From Deltaproteobacteria bacterium (lineage in GTDB: Bacteria; Desulfobacterota_B; Binatia; UBA9968): DNA of 27,724 bases. The first letter of the stretch is position 1, and each line of letters starts with the position of its first letter. Below the pieces are notes generated by a model, which searched no databases, had not been told where the DNA came from, and worked only from the letters and a program-made list of their open reading frames with translations. Positions 11,475 to 18,955 of the stretch are shown piece after piece. The position numbers and the translations under genes are program-made. The stretch covers positions 1-27,724 of the forward strand of contig JAPUHZ010000085.1 in the NCBI GenBank assembly GCA_027297485.1. The letters are read 5' to 3'.

Positions 11475-11541
11475 GTTGTTAGCTTCTAGTTGTTGGCTGT
11501 TGGGCCAAAACTAACTACTAAGAAACCAATAGCTAAAAACG
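11475..11541. repeat. Heptad-phased GTTGTTR inverted repeat, rpsJ-rplC spacer
   Basis: The left arm reads as four clean 7-nt words, gttgtta, gcttcta, gttgttg, gctgttg, from 11475 to 11502. The right arm (about 11507-11540) is the approximate complement, with one 8-nt word. The outer ends GTTGTTAGC (11475-11483) and GCTAAAAAC (11532-11540) pair with one mismatch. The arms meet at TTGGGCCAA. The element runs to within about 10 nt of the rplC start. Confidence 0.65.
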
Positions 11542-11549
11542 AGTTTTTT

Positions 11550-12188
11550 ATGATGGGTCTTATAGGGAAGAAAATCGGGATGACGCAGTTCTTTGGCGCT
11601 GACGGGACTGTTGTTCCTGTTACGGTGATCCAGACCGGCCCGTGCATAGTGGTACAAAAAAAGGAAATAGCGAGGGACGGCTACGATGCTGTGCAGCTCG
11701 GCCTAGGAAGCAAGAAAAGCCGGCGGGTGAATAAGCCTGAGCGTGGCCATATGGAAAAAGTGGGGAAGGGAGCCTTTCAACTTTTGCGCGAGTTCCGTTC
11801 AGAGGATGTGTCGCAATACGAGGTTGGTCAGGAGATCAAGGTATCTGACCTCTTTAAAACCGGAGATCAGGTTGATGTCACGGGAACCTCCAAAGGGAGG
11901 GGCTTTTCCGGGGTGATTAAGCGTTGGGGATTTGCGGGATTCTCTGCTTCCCACGGGACCCACGAATCTTTTCGCCATGGAGGCGCGATCGGCAACCGCT
12001 CATATCCGGGTCGGGTCTTCAAGGGAAAGAAGATGGCGGGGCACTGGGGGAATGAGAGGGTATCGGTGCAAAACCTTGAGGTCGTTGCGGTCCGACCTGA
12101 GGGAAATCTACTCCTGGTTAAAGGGGCTGTCCCCGGCTCTAAACGGGGATCCCTTTTAATTCGGCGGGCAGTCAAGGGGAATAGATAG
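11550..12188 (+). CDS. rplC: 50S ribosomal protein L3
   Basis: Early 23S rRNA-binding assembly protein that reaches towards the peptidyl-transferase centre. I chose ATG 11550, giving [15 protein letters not shown], which matches the family pattern M-x-GLIGKK-x-GMT; an in-frame ATG at 11490 would add 20 residues encoded by the repeat-filled spacer and is unlikely. Length 212 aa, normal. Seen: [20 protein letters not shown] and the loop [31 protein letters not shown]. The latter contains the conserved Gln/Ser region methylated by PrmB in E. coli; here the Gln position is not obvious. No strong Shine-Dalgarno is visible; only AACGAG lies upstream. rplD starts 2 nt after the stop. Confidence 0.94.
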   Translation: MMGLIGKKIGMTQFFGADGTVVPVTVIQTGPCIVVQKKEIARDGYDAVQLGLGSKKSRRVNKPERGHMEKVGKGAFQLLREFRSEDVSQYEVGQEIKVSDLFKTGDQVDVTGTSKGRGFSGVIKRWGFAGFSASHGTHESFRHGGAIGNRSYPGRVFKGKKMAGHWGNERVSVQNLEVVAVRPEGNLLLVKGAVPGSKRGSLLIRRAVKGNR

Positions 12189-12190
12189 AT

Positions 12191-12787
12191 ATGGAAGTCC
12201 GAGTGATCCATCCCCAGCTTAAAGACGAGATCTTTGCGGTCAAGGCCCGCCCTCACCTTCTGAATCAGGTGGTTGCTATGCAGCTCAACAATCGGCGAGC
12301 GGGCACAGCGTCTACCAAGACCAAGGGGCTGGTGCGTGGAGGTGGAAAAAAACCCTGGCGCCAGAAGGGAACCGGGAGGGCTCGTGCCGGCAGCATTCGA
12401 TCACCCCTGTGGGTCGGGGGCGGAACCACTTTTGGCCCTCGGCCGAGGGACTATTCTTATCGTCTACCCAGGAAGGCCCGCAAGGAGGCCCTGCTCTCGG
12501 CTCTGAGTCTCAAGAATCGGGAGGGAAAGATCATCGTCCTTGATAAGTTGGAGTTGGCCGAGGCCAAGACGAAACTCATGCGGAAGACGCTGGAGAGTCT
12601 CCAGGTTAAAAACGTCCTGATTGTTATTCCCCAGGCGGATGAAAAAGTGGAACGCTCGGCGCGGAATCTTCCTACCGTTAAGGTGCTCCGGGCCGAGGGG
12701 CTTAATGTCTATGATCTCCTCCGCTACGAGCATCTGATTTTGACTGAGGAGGCGCTTAGGCGTCTCGAGGAGAGATTGGCAGCATGA
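12191..12787 (+). CDS. rplD: 50S ribosomal protein L4
   Basis: Assembly protein of the 50S subunit whose long loop lines the exit tunnel near the macrolide site; in E. coli it also autoregulates the S10 operon. 198 aa, slightly short of 201-207. Seen: the tunnel loop GGGKKPWRQKGTGRARAGS followed by IRSPLWVGGGTTFGPRPRDYSYRLPRKARKEAL, and the Rossmann-like globular domain ending VYDLLRYEHLILTEEALRRLEERL. There is no long structured leader before rpsJ in this window, so E. coli-style L4 control is not evident. The stop overlaps the rplW start by 4 nt (ATGA), implying translational coupling. Confidence 0.97.
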   Translation: MEVRVIHPQLKDEIFAVKARPHLLNQVVAMQLNNRRAGTASTKTKGLVRGGGKKPWRQKGTGRARAGSIRSPLWVGGGTTFGPRPRDYSYRLPRKARKEALLSALSLKNREGKIIVLDKLELAEAKTKLMRKTLESLQVKNVLIVIPQADEKVERSARNLPTVKVLRAEGLNVYDLLRYEHLILTEEALRRLEERLAA

Positions 12788-13074
12788 GAGGGCCCCAAGA
12801 GATCATCCAGGCGCCTTTAATTACCGAGAAGGGCTCTCTTCTCGGGGAGACGACTCATCAGGTGCTATTTAAAGTTCGACCCGATGCCAACAAAATCGAG
12901 GTCAAGAAGGCCATTGAAAAGCTTTTTAAAGTAAGTGTGATCAAAGTCAGAACAGCCCGCTATCTCGGAAAGGTCCGGCGTGTCGGGAGGAATAGCGGCC
13001 GCAAGCCTCAATGGAAAAAAGCCTATGTAACGCTTAAAGAAGGGGACAAGATTGATTTCTTTGGCGGCGCCTAA
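12784..13074 (+). CDS. rplW: 50S ribosomal protein L23
   Basis: Protein at the exit-tunnel rim that docks trigger factor and SRP. 96 aa, standard. Seen: N-terminal IIQAPLITEKGSLLGETTHQVLFKVRPDANKIEVKKAIEKLFKV, then VIKVRTARYLGKVRRVGRNSGRKPQWKKAYVTLKEGDKIDFF, the complete L23 fold. It starts inside the last codons of rplD (ATGA overlap). After its stop comes a 95-nt spacer filled by a strong heptad inverted repeat before rplB. Confidence 0.97.
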   Translation: MRGPQEIIQAPLITEKGSLLGETTHQVLFKVRPDANKIEVKKAIEKLFKVSVIKVRTARYLGKVRRVGRNSGRKPQWKKAYVTLKEGDKIDFFGGA

Positions 13075-13076
13075 TT

Positions 13077-13160
13077 TAGTTATTCGTTATTGGTTATTGG
13101 TGATTCGATTAAAAAGAACAAAGAGTAACCAATAACGAGTAACGAATAACCAATAACGAG
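13077..13160. repeat. Heptad-phased GTTAT/ATAAC inverted repeat, rplW-rplB spacer
   Basis: The clearest element in the window. Left arm words: tagttat, tcgttat, tggttat, tggtgat (13077-13104). Right arm words: taaccaa, taacgag, taacgaa, taaccaa, taacgag (13126-13160), five exact 7-nt steps. TCGTTATTGGTTATT at 13084-13098 and its exact complement at 13145-13159 form a perfect 15-bp inverted repeat around an AT-rich loop. It ends 9 nt before the rplB ATG, so the hairpin could affect ribosome access. Confidence 0.85.
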
Positions 13161-13169
13161 AGAAAAGAG

Positions 13170-13997
13170 ATGGCCATAAAAAATTATAGACCTACTTCTC
13201 CAGGTAAGCGCTTTCGTACCGGCCTCAGCTTTGAGGAGATTACAAAGGTGGGGCCAGTGAAGGGTTTGTTGTCTCCTCTGAAACACAGCGGGGGACGCAA
13301 CAACCGGGGCCGGATCACATGCGACCATCGAGGCGGTGGCCACAGGCGTCTTTACCGGTTGATTGATTTTAAGCGGGACAAGAAGGCTGTTCCCGCGAAG
13401 GTAGAAGCGATCGAGTACGATCCCAACCGATCTGCCCGGATTGCTTTACTCTGTTATGCCGACGGGGAGCGACGGTACATCCTGGCGCCGGATCGGCTGC
13501 GGGTGGGTGATCCGATAATTTCCGGAGACGATAGGGTAGATATTCAGCCAGGGAATTCACTTCCGCTCAAGTTCATGCCCGTTGGGACTATGATTCACAA
13601 CATCGAGCTTAAAATTGGCAAGGGGGGGCAGTTGGCTCGGAGCGCTGGCGCCGGGGCACAATTGATGGCCAAAGAGGGGGCTTATGCACTCCTGAAACTT
13701 CCCTCCGGGGAACTCCGCAACGTGCATGCGGAGTGTCGTGCCACTGTGGGACAGGTGGGAAATCTCGACCAGCAAAATATCTCTCTGGGGAAGGCAGGAA
13801 GGGCACGGTGGTTGGGTAGGAAACCTGGGACTCGAGGGGTTGCGAAAAACCCCGTGGATCATCCTCATGGAGGAGGGGAAGGCCGTTCGAAAGGAAACCA
13901 CCCCCAGACGCCTTGGGGAAAGCCGACCAGAGGACACAAAACGAGAAAGAACCGGGCATCGGACAAGTATATTGTGAAACGCAGAAAGGGTCGATAG
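13170..13997 (+). CDS. rplB: 50S ribosomal protein L2
   Basis: Large, highly conserved 23S rRNA-binding protein needed for subunit association and peptidyl transfer. 275 aa, normal. Seen: N-terminal [18 protein letters not shown], the RNA-binding domain [32 protein letters not shown], the SH3-like domain [23 protein letters not shown], and the C-terminal [12 protein letters not shown] loop carrying the conserved His implicated in peptidyl transfer. Start ATG 13170 follows a GAGAGAAAAGAG stretch. Only 2 nt separate its stop from rpsS. Confidence 0.97.
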   Translation: MAIKNYRPTSPGKRFRTGLSFEEITKVGPVKGLLSPLKHSGGRNNRGRITCDHRGGGHRRLYRLIDFKRDKKAVPAKVEAIEYDPNRSARIALLCYADGERRYILAPDRLRVGDPIISGDDRVDIQPGNSLPLKFMPVGTMIHNIELKIGKGGQLARSAGAGAQLMAKEGAYALLKLPSGELRNVHAECRATVGQVGNLDQQNISLGKAGRARWLGRKPGTRGVAKNPVDHPHGGGEGRSKGNHPQTPWGKPTRGHKTRKNRASDKYIVKRRKGR

Positions 13998-13999
13998 CG

Positions 14000-14344
14000 A
14001 TGGCGCGCTCAGTTAAAAAGGGGCCTTTTGTGGACGAGCACCTCAAGCGTAAAATCGACGCTATGAATCGTACTCAGGAGAAGCGGGTCCTGAAGACATG
14101 GTCTCGGCGTTCGACGATTACCCCGGAAATGGTCGGCCTCACGATCGGGGTCCACAACGGGAGGAAATTTATACCAGTATTCATCACGGAAAATATGGTA
14201 GGTCATAAACTAGGGGAGTTTGCTCCCACACGGACTTTTCATGCCCATTCGGGGGATCGAAAGGGAGAGGCCAAGGTGACGGTTCCTGCTGGGGCCCCAG
14301 CACCGGCAACCCCCGCACCGTCGGCCCCTAAGGTAGGGAGCTGA
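14000..14344 (+). CDS. rpsS: 30S ribosomal protein S19 with Ala/Pro-rich C-terminal tail
   Basis: 30S head protein that contacts S13 and the intersubunit bridge. Start ATG 14000 gives the standard [19 protein letters not shown]; an upstream in-frame ATG at 13913 lies inside rplB and is rejected. Seen: [52 protein letters not shown], the whole S19 domain. The family usually ends soon after this at about 90 residues; here the protein is 114 aa and ends in a low-complexity tail of Ala, Pro, Thr and Ser (about residues 95-114, [20 protein letters not shown]). The tail is in frame and the stop is unambiguous. It may be flexible and surface exposed. Confidence 0.95.
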   Translation: MARSVKKGPFVDEHLKRKIDAMNRTQEKRVLKTWSRRSTITPEMVGLTIGVHNGRKFIPVFITENMVGHKLGEFAPTRTFHAHSGDRKGEAKVTVPAGAPAPATPAPSAPKVGS

Positions 14345-14369
14345 TGCAAAGATTAGAATATAAAAAAAC

Positions 14370-14420
14370 AGAATTCAGAAGTCAGGAGTTAGAATTCAGA
14401 ATTCCGGGTTCCGTACTGGG
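14370..14420. repeat. Heptad-phased CAG repeat, rpsS-rplV spacer
   Basis: After an A7 run (14362-14368, broken by C), 7-nt words follow: aattcag (14372), aagtcag (14379), gagttag (14386), aattcag (14393), aattccg (14400), ggttccg (14407), tactggg (14414). The left words carry the CAG phase; the last three are a short, degenerate complementary arm. GAATTC occurs twice, at 14371 and 14392. The fold is weaker than in sister elements. rplV starts 10 nt further on. Confidence 0.65.
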
Positions 14421-14429
14421 TTAAGAGAA

Positions 14430-14774
14430 ATGGAGGCACGTGCTATTACAAGGTTTGTCCGGTTTTCGCCCCGTAAGGTGAGACTGGTGGTGGATCAGAT
14501 TCGGGGCAAGGGAGTTGAGGAGGCCCTCAATATTCTTAAGTTCGTCCCTAAGCATTCAGCGGCTATGGTGGCCAAGACGCTGCGGGCGGCAGTGGCAAAT
14601 GCAGAAGGCACTCAGAGCGTAGATGTGGACCGTCTTTATGTTAAGCGGGTCACGGTGGATGGGGGGGGCATGTGGAAGCGTTTTATGCCTCGGGCCATGG
14701 GTCGGGCAACACGTATCCGAAAGCGCCTGAGCCATATCATCGTTGTGCTGGATGAAGGGGATGAGAGGAGATAA
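14430..14774 (+). CDS. rplV: 50S ribosomal protein L22
   Basis: 50S protein whose extended beta-hairpin lines the peptide exit tunnel; hairpin changes give macrolide resistance in other bacteria. 114 aa, normal. Seen: N-terminal ARAITRFVRFSPRKVRLVVDQIRGKGVEEALNIL, helix AAMVAKTLRAAVANAEG, and the tunnel hairpin KRFMPRAMGRATRIRKRLSHI. Just before the hairpin, where E. coli has DEGPSMKR, this protein has DGGGMWKR, encoded by a run of eight G at 14661-14668. The reading frame is intact through it. Stop to rpsC start is 6 nt. Confidence 0.96.
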   Translation: MEARAITRFVRFSPRKVRLVVDQIRGKGVEEALNILKFVPKHSAAMVAKTLRAAVANAEGTQSVDVDRLYVKRVTVDGGGMWKRFMPRAMGRATRIRKRLSHIIVVLDEGDERR

Positions 14775-14780
14775 ACCCTA

Positions 14781-15443
14781 ATGGGTCAGAAGACGCATCC
14801 GAAACTCTTTCGACTTGGGATCATTGAGTCATGGGACTCCAAATGGTACGCACGTCACGACTACACAAAACTCCTCCATGAGGATTTTAAGATTAAAAAG
14901 TTTTTGAAGAGTCGTCTCTATCATGCTGGGATTTCAAAGGTCGAGATTGAGAGGGCCGCCAATAAAGCGAAAGTCAACATTCATACGGCCCGGCCCGGGA
15001 TCGTGATCGGCAAGAAGGGTGCGGAAATCGAAAAGCTGAAGGATGAAATCACCCGTCTCGTTAATCGGGAGACCTATCTCAATATCCATGAGGTGCGCCG
15101 CCCTGATCTGGATGGGCAGCTTGTAGCGGAGAACGTGGCCTTACAACTGGAGCGTCGCGTAGCCTTCCGTCGGGCCATGAAGGAGAGCATCTCCCGGGCG
15201 ATGCGTATGGGGGCGCAGGGGATCAAGATTCAGTCCGCCGGCAGATTAGGGGGGCGTGAGATTGCGCGAACCGAGTGGTATCGGGAGGGTCGGGTCCCTC
15301 TGCATACCTTGCGGGCTGATATCAGCTATGGATTTGCTGAGGCTCGGACGACTTATGGGATCATTGGGGTCAAGGCATGGATCTTTCGGGGGGAGGTCTT
15401 GACCGAGGAAGAGGAGCAGCAAAAGGCAGCGTTGGGGGTGTAG
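14781..15443 (+). CDS. rpsC: 30S ribosomal protein S3
   Basis: 30S protein at the mRNA entry channel with helicase-related function. 220 aa, normal. Seen: N-terminal [24 protein letters not shown], the type-II KH domain with [14 protein letters not shown] (GxxG loop), and the C-terminal domain [59 protein letters not shown]. It ends in a short Glu/Gln-rich tail. It follows rplV closely, the order typical for S10 operons. A 70-nt spacer with an 8-nt word repeat separates it from rplP. Confidence 0.97.
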   Translation: MGQKTHPKLFRLGIIESWDSKWYARHDYTKLLHEDFKIKKFLKSRLYHAGISKVEIERAANKAKVNIHTARPGIVIGKKGAEIEKLKDEITRLVNRETYLNIHEVRRPDLDGQLVAENVALQLERRVAFRRAMKESISRAMRMGAQGIKIQSAGRLGGREIARTEWYREGRVPLHTLRADISYGFAEARTTYGIIGVKAWIFRGEVLTEEEEQQKAALGV

Positions 15444-15455
15444 AATTCAGAGCTA

Positions 15456-15488
15456 AAGGGATGAAGGGTCCAAGGGATGAAGGGAAGG
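15456..15488. repeat. Octamer-phased AAGGG repeat, rpsC-rplP spacer
   Basis: AAGGG begins at 15456, 15464, 15472 and 15480, an exact 8-nt step (words aagggatg, aagggtcc, aagggatg, aagggaag). The 13-mer aagggatgaaggg therefore occurs twice, at 15456 and 15472. Unlike most other spacers there is no clear opposing arm. The purine runs resemble Shine-Dalgarno cores but lie 25-55 nt before the rplP start. Confidence 0.6.
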
Positions 15489-15513
15489 CCGCCGATAGCA
15501 GCAGGTTTTGAAT

Positions 15514-15936
15514 ATGTTAGAGCCGAAGAAGGTAAAATACCGTAAGCGACAAAAGGGAAGAAGAGGCGGGCTTGCGCTCAGGGGATCTACACTAGCGTTC
15601 GGGGACTATGGACTTAAGGCAATAGGGCGTGGTTGGCTGAGCGCCCGCGAGATTGAGGCCGCTCGAATTGCCCTGACTCGTTACATGAAACGCGGGGGGA
15701 AAGTCTGGATACGTATCTTCCCGGATAAGCCATTAACCAAGAAGCCGGCTGAGACCCGTATGGGAAAGGGAAAGGGTTCCCCGGAGGTATGGGTGGCTGT
15801 TATTAAGCCAGGAAGGGTCCTATTTGAAATGGAAGGGGTGCAGGTGGACTTGGCCCGTGAGGCGTTCCGCTTGGCTTCCCATAAGCTCTCTATCCCTACC
15901 CTTTTTATGGAGAGGGGGACGACCCATGGAGGCTAA
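15514..15936 (+). CDS. rplP: 50S ribosomal protein L16
   Basis: 50S protein near the A-site and GTPase-associated region, needed for correct tRNA accommodation. I chose ATG 15514 ([19 protein letters not shown]), which matches the family N-terminus and has AGCAGG about 8 nt upstream; the TTG at 15508 would add MN and sits too close to that site. 140 aa, normal. Seen: [77 protein letters not shown], the complete L16 domain, including the Arg hydroxylated by some bacteria. Its end overlaps the rpmC start by 11 nt. Confidence 0.96.
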   Translation: MLEPKKVKYRKRQKGRRGGLALRGSTLAFGDYGLKAIGRGWLSAREIEAARIALTRYMKRGGKVWIRIFPDKPLTKKPAETRMGKGKGSPEVWVAVIKPGRVLFEMEGVQVDLAREAFRLASHKLSIPTLFMERGTTHGG

Positions 15937-16129
15937 GCAGATGCGCGAAATGAGCGCCAATGAGTTGGCCCAAAAGCGTGAGGATCTTAAGGAGGAGATT
16001 TTTCACTTGAAACTCCGACTGGCCACGAGCCAATTGGAGAACCCTATGAAGTTGGGGCAGAGCAAGCGGGACTTGGCTCGGTTGGAGACCATTTTAAAGG
16101 AAAAGATGCTCCAAGGTAGGGAAGGCTAG
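15926..16129 (+). CDS. rpmC: 50S ribosomal protein L29
   Basis: Small two-helix protein beside L23 at the tunnel exit. Start ATG 15926 gives [60 protein letters not shown], 67 aa; the pattern MxAKxxREMS is that of L29. A longer reading from 15824 lies inside rplP and is rejected. GAGGGGGAC about 8 nt upstream can serve as ribosome-binding site. It overlaps rplP by 11 nt and is followed after 1 nt by rpsQ, so it is probably translationally coupled on both sides. Confidence 0.94.
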   Translation: MEAKQMREMSANELAQKREDLKEEIFHLKLRLATSQLENPMKLGQSKRDLARLETILKEKMLQGREG

Positions 16130-16130
16130 G

Positions 16131-16463
16131 ATGGACCATGGAGTGGTGAGAAAGCAACGCAAGGGGGTAGTGGTTGGTAGTCGGATGCAGAAGACCGTTG
16201 TGGTTTCCGTGGAGAGGATTGTCATGCATCCCAAATATAAAAAGTACCTCAAACGCCGGACCAAGGTCAAGGCCCACGATGAAAAGAATGAGTGCCAAGT
16301 AGGGGATCGTGTGCTGATTGTAGAGTGTCGGCCTCTGAGTCGGGATAAGCATTGGCGCGTGAGGCAAATCTTGGAGCGGGCTGTTCAGACTGAGACAGAG
16401 AAAGAGACTGAGACAGAGAAAGAGACTGAGGCAGAGGCAGGGGCAGAAGAGGCTCTCCCATGA
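16131..16463 (+). CDS. rpsQ: 30S ribosomal protein S17 with tandem-repeat acidic tail
   Basis: Primary 16S rRNA-binding OB-fold protein. Seen: [76 protein letters not shown], the complete domain. The family normally ends here at about 80-88 residues; this protein continues to 110 aa with TETEKE repeated (from residue 87) and then an Ala/Glu-rich end. The DNA shows an 18-bp unit in 2.3 copies at 16389-16430, so the tail grew by tandem duplication. The rplN ATG overlaps its stop by 4 nt. Confidence 0.95.
   Translation: MDHGVVRKQRKGVVVGSRMQKTVVVSVERIVMHPKYKKYLKRRTKVKAHDEKNECQVGDRVLIVECRPLSRDKHWRVRQILERAVQTETEKETETEKETEAEAGAEEALP
16389..16430 (+). repeat. 18-bp tandem repeat inside rpsQ
   Basis: The unit actgagacagagaaagag occurs perfectly twice (16389-16406, 16407-16424), plus a further 6 bp. 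Being a multiple of 3 it preserves frame and encodes TETEKE units of the S17 tail. Perfect copies suggest recent slippage and possible copy-number variation between strains. Confidence 0.9.
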
Positions 16464-16828
16464 TTCAGGCGAGTACGGTCTTGGATGTGGCGGACAACTC
16501 GGGTGCCCGGAAGATTCAGTGTATTAAGGTCCTGGGAGGGAGCAAGCGCAAGTACGCCTCTGTCGGAGACATTATAGTGGTTGCGGTCAAAGAGGCGATC
16601 CCCAATGCCAAAGTGAAGAAAGGCAATGTGATGAAGGCTGTGGTGGTGCGAACCGCAAAGGAGTTGGGTCGTCCAGACGGGACTTACATCAGGTTTGATA
16701 ATAATTCTGCGGTTCTCATCGATGACCAGAGGGAGCCGGTCGGGACCCGCATCTTCGGACCTGTGGCGCGCGAACTCAGGGCGAAAAAATTTATGAAGAT
16801 CATCTCGCTCGCTCCAGAGGTGCTGTAG
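16460..16828 (+). CDS. rplN: 50S ribosomal protein L14
   Basis: Conserved 50S protein at the subunit interface; binding site of the silencing factor RsfS in other bacteria. 122 aa, exact family length. Seen: [68 protein letters not shown], then [45 protein letters not shown]. It opens the spc block and overlaps rpsQ (ATGA), so the S10 and spc blocks are joined without a promoter. A TTTTGGA heptad repeat follows before rplX. Confidence 0.97.
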   Translation: MIQASTVLDVADNSGARKIQCIKVLGGSKRKYASVGDIIVVAVKEAIPNAKVKKGNVMKAVVVRTAKELGRPDGTYIRFDNNSAVLIDDQREPVGTRIFGPVARELRAKKFMKIISLAPEVL

Positions 16829-16830
16829 AA

Positions 16831-16872
16831 TTTTAGATTTTGGATTGTTGATTTTGGATTGAATCTAAAATC
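16831..16872. repeat. Heptad-phased TTTTGGA repeat with short dyad, rplN-rplX spacer
   Basis: Words ttttaga (16831), ttttgga (16838), ttgttga (16845), ttttgga (16852), ttgaatc (16859), taaaatc (16866) follow each other with an exact 7-nt step. TTTTAGATT at 16831-16839 is complementary to AATCTAAAA at 16862-16870 (9 bp perfect), and GATTTTGGATTG is directly repeated 14 nt apart. The element ends about 12 nt before the rplX ATG. Confidence 0.65.
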
Positions 16873-16884
16873 GCAAGTTGGAAT

Positions 16885-17193
16885 ATGAACATTCGCAAAA
16901 ACGATAGTGTAATGGTCATTGCCGGTAGGGAGAGGGGAAAGACCGGCAAGGTCCTTAGGGTCATCCCGGGGAGGGGCGTTGCCTTTATTGAGCGGATCAA
17001 CCTGGTGAAGCGGCACTCCCGCGCGCGCGGACAACAGCCAGGGGGCATCCTGGAAAAAGAGGCCGCTATCCAGGCCTCCAATCTCATGGTGATGTGTGAC
17101 AAGTGCAATGCGCCGGTTCGAGTTGGGAGCAAAGTTTTAGCGGATGGAACAAAGGTGCGTGTCTGTCGGCGCTGTGGGGACCCTTTAAATTAG
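16885..17193 (+). CDS. rplX: 50S ribosomal protein L24, zinc-ribbon form
   Basis: Assembly-initiating 23S rRNA-binding protein with a KOW motif. 102 aa. Seen: [68 protein letters not shown] and a C-terminal CxxC pair, Cys71/Cys74 and Cys94/Cys97, forming a zinc-ribbon-like knuckle found in many but not all bacterial L24. Stop TAG 17191-17193; rplE ATG lies 4 nt further. Identity is firm. Confidence 0.96.
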   Translation: MNIRKNDSVMVIAGRERGKTGKVLRVIPGRGVAFIERINLVKRHSRARGQQPGGILEKEAAIQASNLMVMCDKCNAPVRVGSKVLADGTKVRVCRRCGDPLN

Positions 17194-17197
17194 TGGG

Positions 17198-17743
17198 ATG
17201 GAAGTGGCGCGACTTAAGAAAAAATATCGAGAAGAAGCAGTTCCGGCTATGATCAAGGAGTTCAGTTATAAAAACCCCCTCCAGGTGCCTCGATTGGAGA
17301 AGATTACGTTGAACGTCGGTCTCGGTGAGGCGATCCAAAATATCAAGGTCTTGGATTCGGCAGTGGCTGAGGTCATGGCTATCGCCGGGCAGAAGCCGGT
17401 GATAACGCGGGCCAAGAAGTCCATTGCCAATTTTAAGTTGCGCGAAGGTGTTCCCATCGGTTGCATGGTTACGTTGAGGCGGGAGCGGATGTACGAGTTT
17501 TTAGACCGTTTGATCCATGTGGCCTTACCTCGGGTGAGAGATTTCAGAGGGGTCCCAGACCGCTCTTTTGATCGTCGTGGGAATTACTCGCTGGGGCTAC
17601 GAGAACAGACCCTTTTCCCCGAGATCGATATCGATAAGGTTGAAAAGGCGTGGGGAATGACGGTATCGATTGTTACCACAGCGAGAACAGATCAAGAAGG
17701 AAAGGCTTTGCTCAAGTATTTGGGCATGCCGTTTGCCAGTTAA
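17198..17743 (+). CDS. rplE: 50S ribosomal protein L5
   Basis: 5S rRNA-binding protein of the central protuberance that contacts P-site tRNA. 181 aa, normal. Seen: [40 protein letters not shown], the [24 protein letters not shown] segment, and [68 protein letters not shown], all diagnostic. The start ATG is 4 nt after rplX. rpsN begins 17 nt after its stop. Confidence 0.97.
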   Translation: MEVARLKKKYREEAVPAMIKEFSYKNPLQVPRLEKITLNVGLGEAIQNIKVLDSAVAEVMAIAGQKPVITRAKKSIANFKLREGVPIGCMVTLRRERMYEFLDRLIHVALPRVRDFRGVPDRSFDRRGNYSLGLREQTLFPEIDIDKVEKAWGMTVSIVTTARTDQEGKALLKYLGMPFAS

Positions 17744-17760
17744 AAATTAGGGAGAGTCTA

Positions 17761-17946
17761 TTGGCCAAGAAGTGTCTTCGAGTTAAGGCGGAAAGGCCAA
17801 ATAAGTTTAAGGTGCGGCAGTATAACCGCTGTCCCCTCTGTGGCCGGGCGAGGGCCTTTTACCGCCGCTTTCGAATGTGTAGGATTTGCCTTAGGGAGTT
17901 TGCCCGCAAGGGACATATCCCTGGATTGATCAAGGCGAGTTGGTAG
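17761..17946 (+). CDS. rpsN: 30S ribosomal protein S14, zinc type (short form)
   Basis: Late-binding 30S head protein. I chose TTG 17761, preceded by AGGGAGAG at 4-nt spacing; this gives the exact 61-residue zinc form ([20 protein letters not shown]..., ending [10 protein letters not shown]). An in-frame ATG at 17650 lies inside rplE and is rejected. Seen: Cys24-x2-Cys27 and Cys40-x2-Cys43, the zinc knuckle, and the conserved [18 protein letters not shown] end. This is the Zn-dependent (C+) paralogue; the zinc-free 101-aa form used by enterobacteria is not here. Usual position between rplE and rpsH. Confidence 0.95.
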   Translation: MAKKCLRVKAERPNKFKVRQYNRCPLCGRARAFYRRFRMCRICLREFARKGHIPGLIKASW

Positions 17947-17962
17947 CTGTTAGGAGAGCAAG

Positions 17963-18367
17963 ATGGGAATGACGGATCCGATTGCGGACATGCTGACTCG
18001 AATTCGAAATGCCACCCGTGCGCGGCATGAAACGGTGGATGTTCCCTCTTCGCGTATTAAGGAGAGCATCGCACGGGTCTTGGTAGAGGAGGGTTATGTG
18101 CAAGAAGTTAGGAGAGTTGAGGCAAATGATGGCCCAGGTGAGAAGCTCCACATTAAGTTGAAGTTTGATAAAGAAAACAATCCGATCATTTTGGGCCTGA
18201 GACGGGTCAGTCGGCCCAGCCTACGGGTCTATGTGGGGGCCCAAGAAATTCCTCCCGTCCGTAAGGGGCTGGGGATCAATATCCTTTCGACTCCCAAAGG
18301 GATAATGGTGGATCGGGAGGCACATAAGGCCAGAGTGGGGGGAGAGTTGATTTGCTCGGTTTGGTAG
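17963..18367 (+). CDS. rpsH: 30S ribosomal protein S8
   Basis: Primary 16S rRNA binder of the 30S platform and, in E. coli, repressor of the spc operon. 134 aa including MGM before TDPIADMLTRIRNATRARHE; AGGAGAG sits 5 nt before ATG 17963. Seen: FDKENNPIILGLRRVSRPSLRVYVGAQEIPPVRKGLGINILSTPKGIMVDREAHKARVGGELICSVW, the complete C-terminal domain. The E. coli S8 operator overlaps the rplE start; only 4 nt separate rplX and rplE here and I see no comparable structure. Confidence 0.97.
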   Translation: MGMTDPIADMLTRIRNATRARHETVDVPSSRIKESIARVLVEEGYVQEVRRVEANDGPGEKLHIKLKFDKENNPIILGLRRVSRPSLRVYVGAQEIPPVRKGLGINILSTPKGIMVDREAHKARVGGELICSVW

Positions 18368-18386
18368 ATCAATGGTGAGGTGCTAG

Positions 18387-18932
18387 GTGTCGCGCATTGG
18401 AAAGCTACCCATATCGATCCCTGATGGGGTCAAGGTCGCTTTGGAGGATAGGGCAATCCAAGTCGAAGGACCTAAGGGAAAACTCCGGGCGGTGGTCCCT
18501 TCGGGGATCCAGGTCCAGATGGAGGGGAGTCAACTGCGGATTGGCCGGGAGACGGAGGAAAGGAAGCTCAAGGCGCTGCATGGGCTCACGCGGAAGCTCA
18601 TTGCTAATATGGTTGAGGGGGTTAGCCGAGGTTTTAGCCGGGTCTTAGAGATTAACGGAATAGGTTATCGAGCAGAGGTCAAAGGGACAGAGCTGCATTT
18701 GACCCTCGGTTATTCTCACCCCGTCCTATTTCCCTTGCCACCCGGAGTGACGGCTACCGTGGATAGACAAACGCTCGTTAGTCTTCAGGCTGCTGACAAG
18801 CAGCTCCTGGGGAAGACAGCGGCTATGATTCGAGCTCTTAGACCCCCTGAACCGTACAAGGGTAAAGGGGTTAAATATCGAGAAGAGGTTATTCGGCGCA
18901 AGGCCGGAAAGGCAGTGGGCGCCGCCGGATAG
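18387..18932 (+). CDS. rplF: 50S ribosomal protein L6
   Basis: 50S protein near the sarcin-ricin loop. Start GTG 18387 gives [17 protein letters not shown], the standard N-terminus, with GGTGAGGTG upstream. 181 aa, normal. Two duplicated L6 domains are seen: the first with [13 protein letters not shown], the second with [34 protein letters not shown], ending [26 protein letters not shown]. Standard order between rpsH and rplR. Firm identification. Confidence 0.97.
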   Translation: MSRIGKLPISIPDGVKVALEDRAIQVEGPKGKLRAVVPSGIQVQMEGSQLRIGRETEERKLKALHGLTRKLIANMVEGVSRGFSRVLEINGIGYRAEVKGTELHLTLGYSHPVLFPLPPGVTATVDRQTLVSLQAADKQLLGKTAAMIRALRPPEPYKGKGVKYREEVIRRKAGKAVGAAG

Positions 18933-18955
18933 AGAAAGATATTAAAGGCAAAGCG

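Noticed and set aside
11490..11549. Upstream ATG for rplC
   Set aside because: The added 20 residues are encoded by the repeat element and do not fit the L3 N-terminus.
13077..13160. CRISPR array
   Set aside because: Words are 7 nt and contiguous with no spacers, and no cas genes are nearby.
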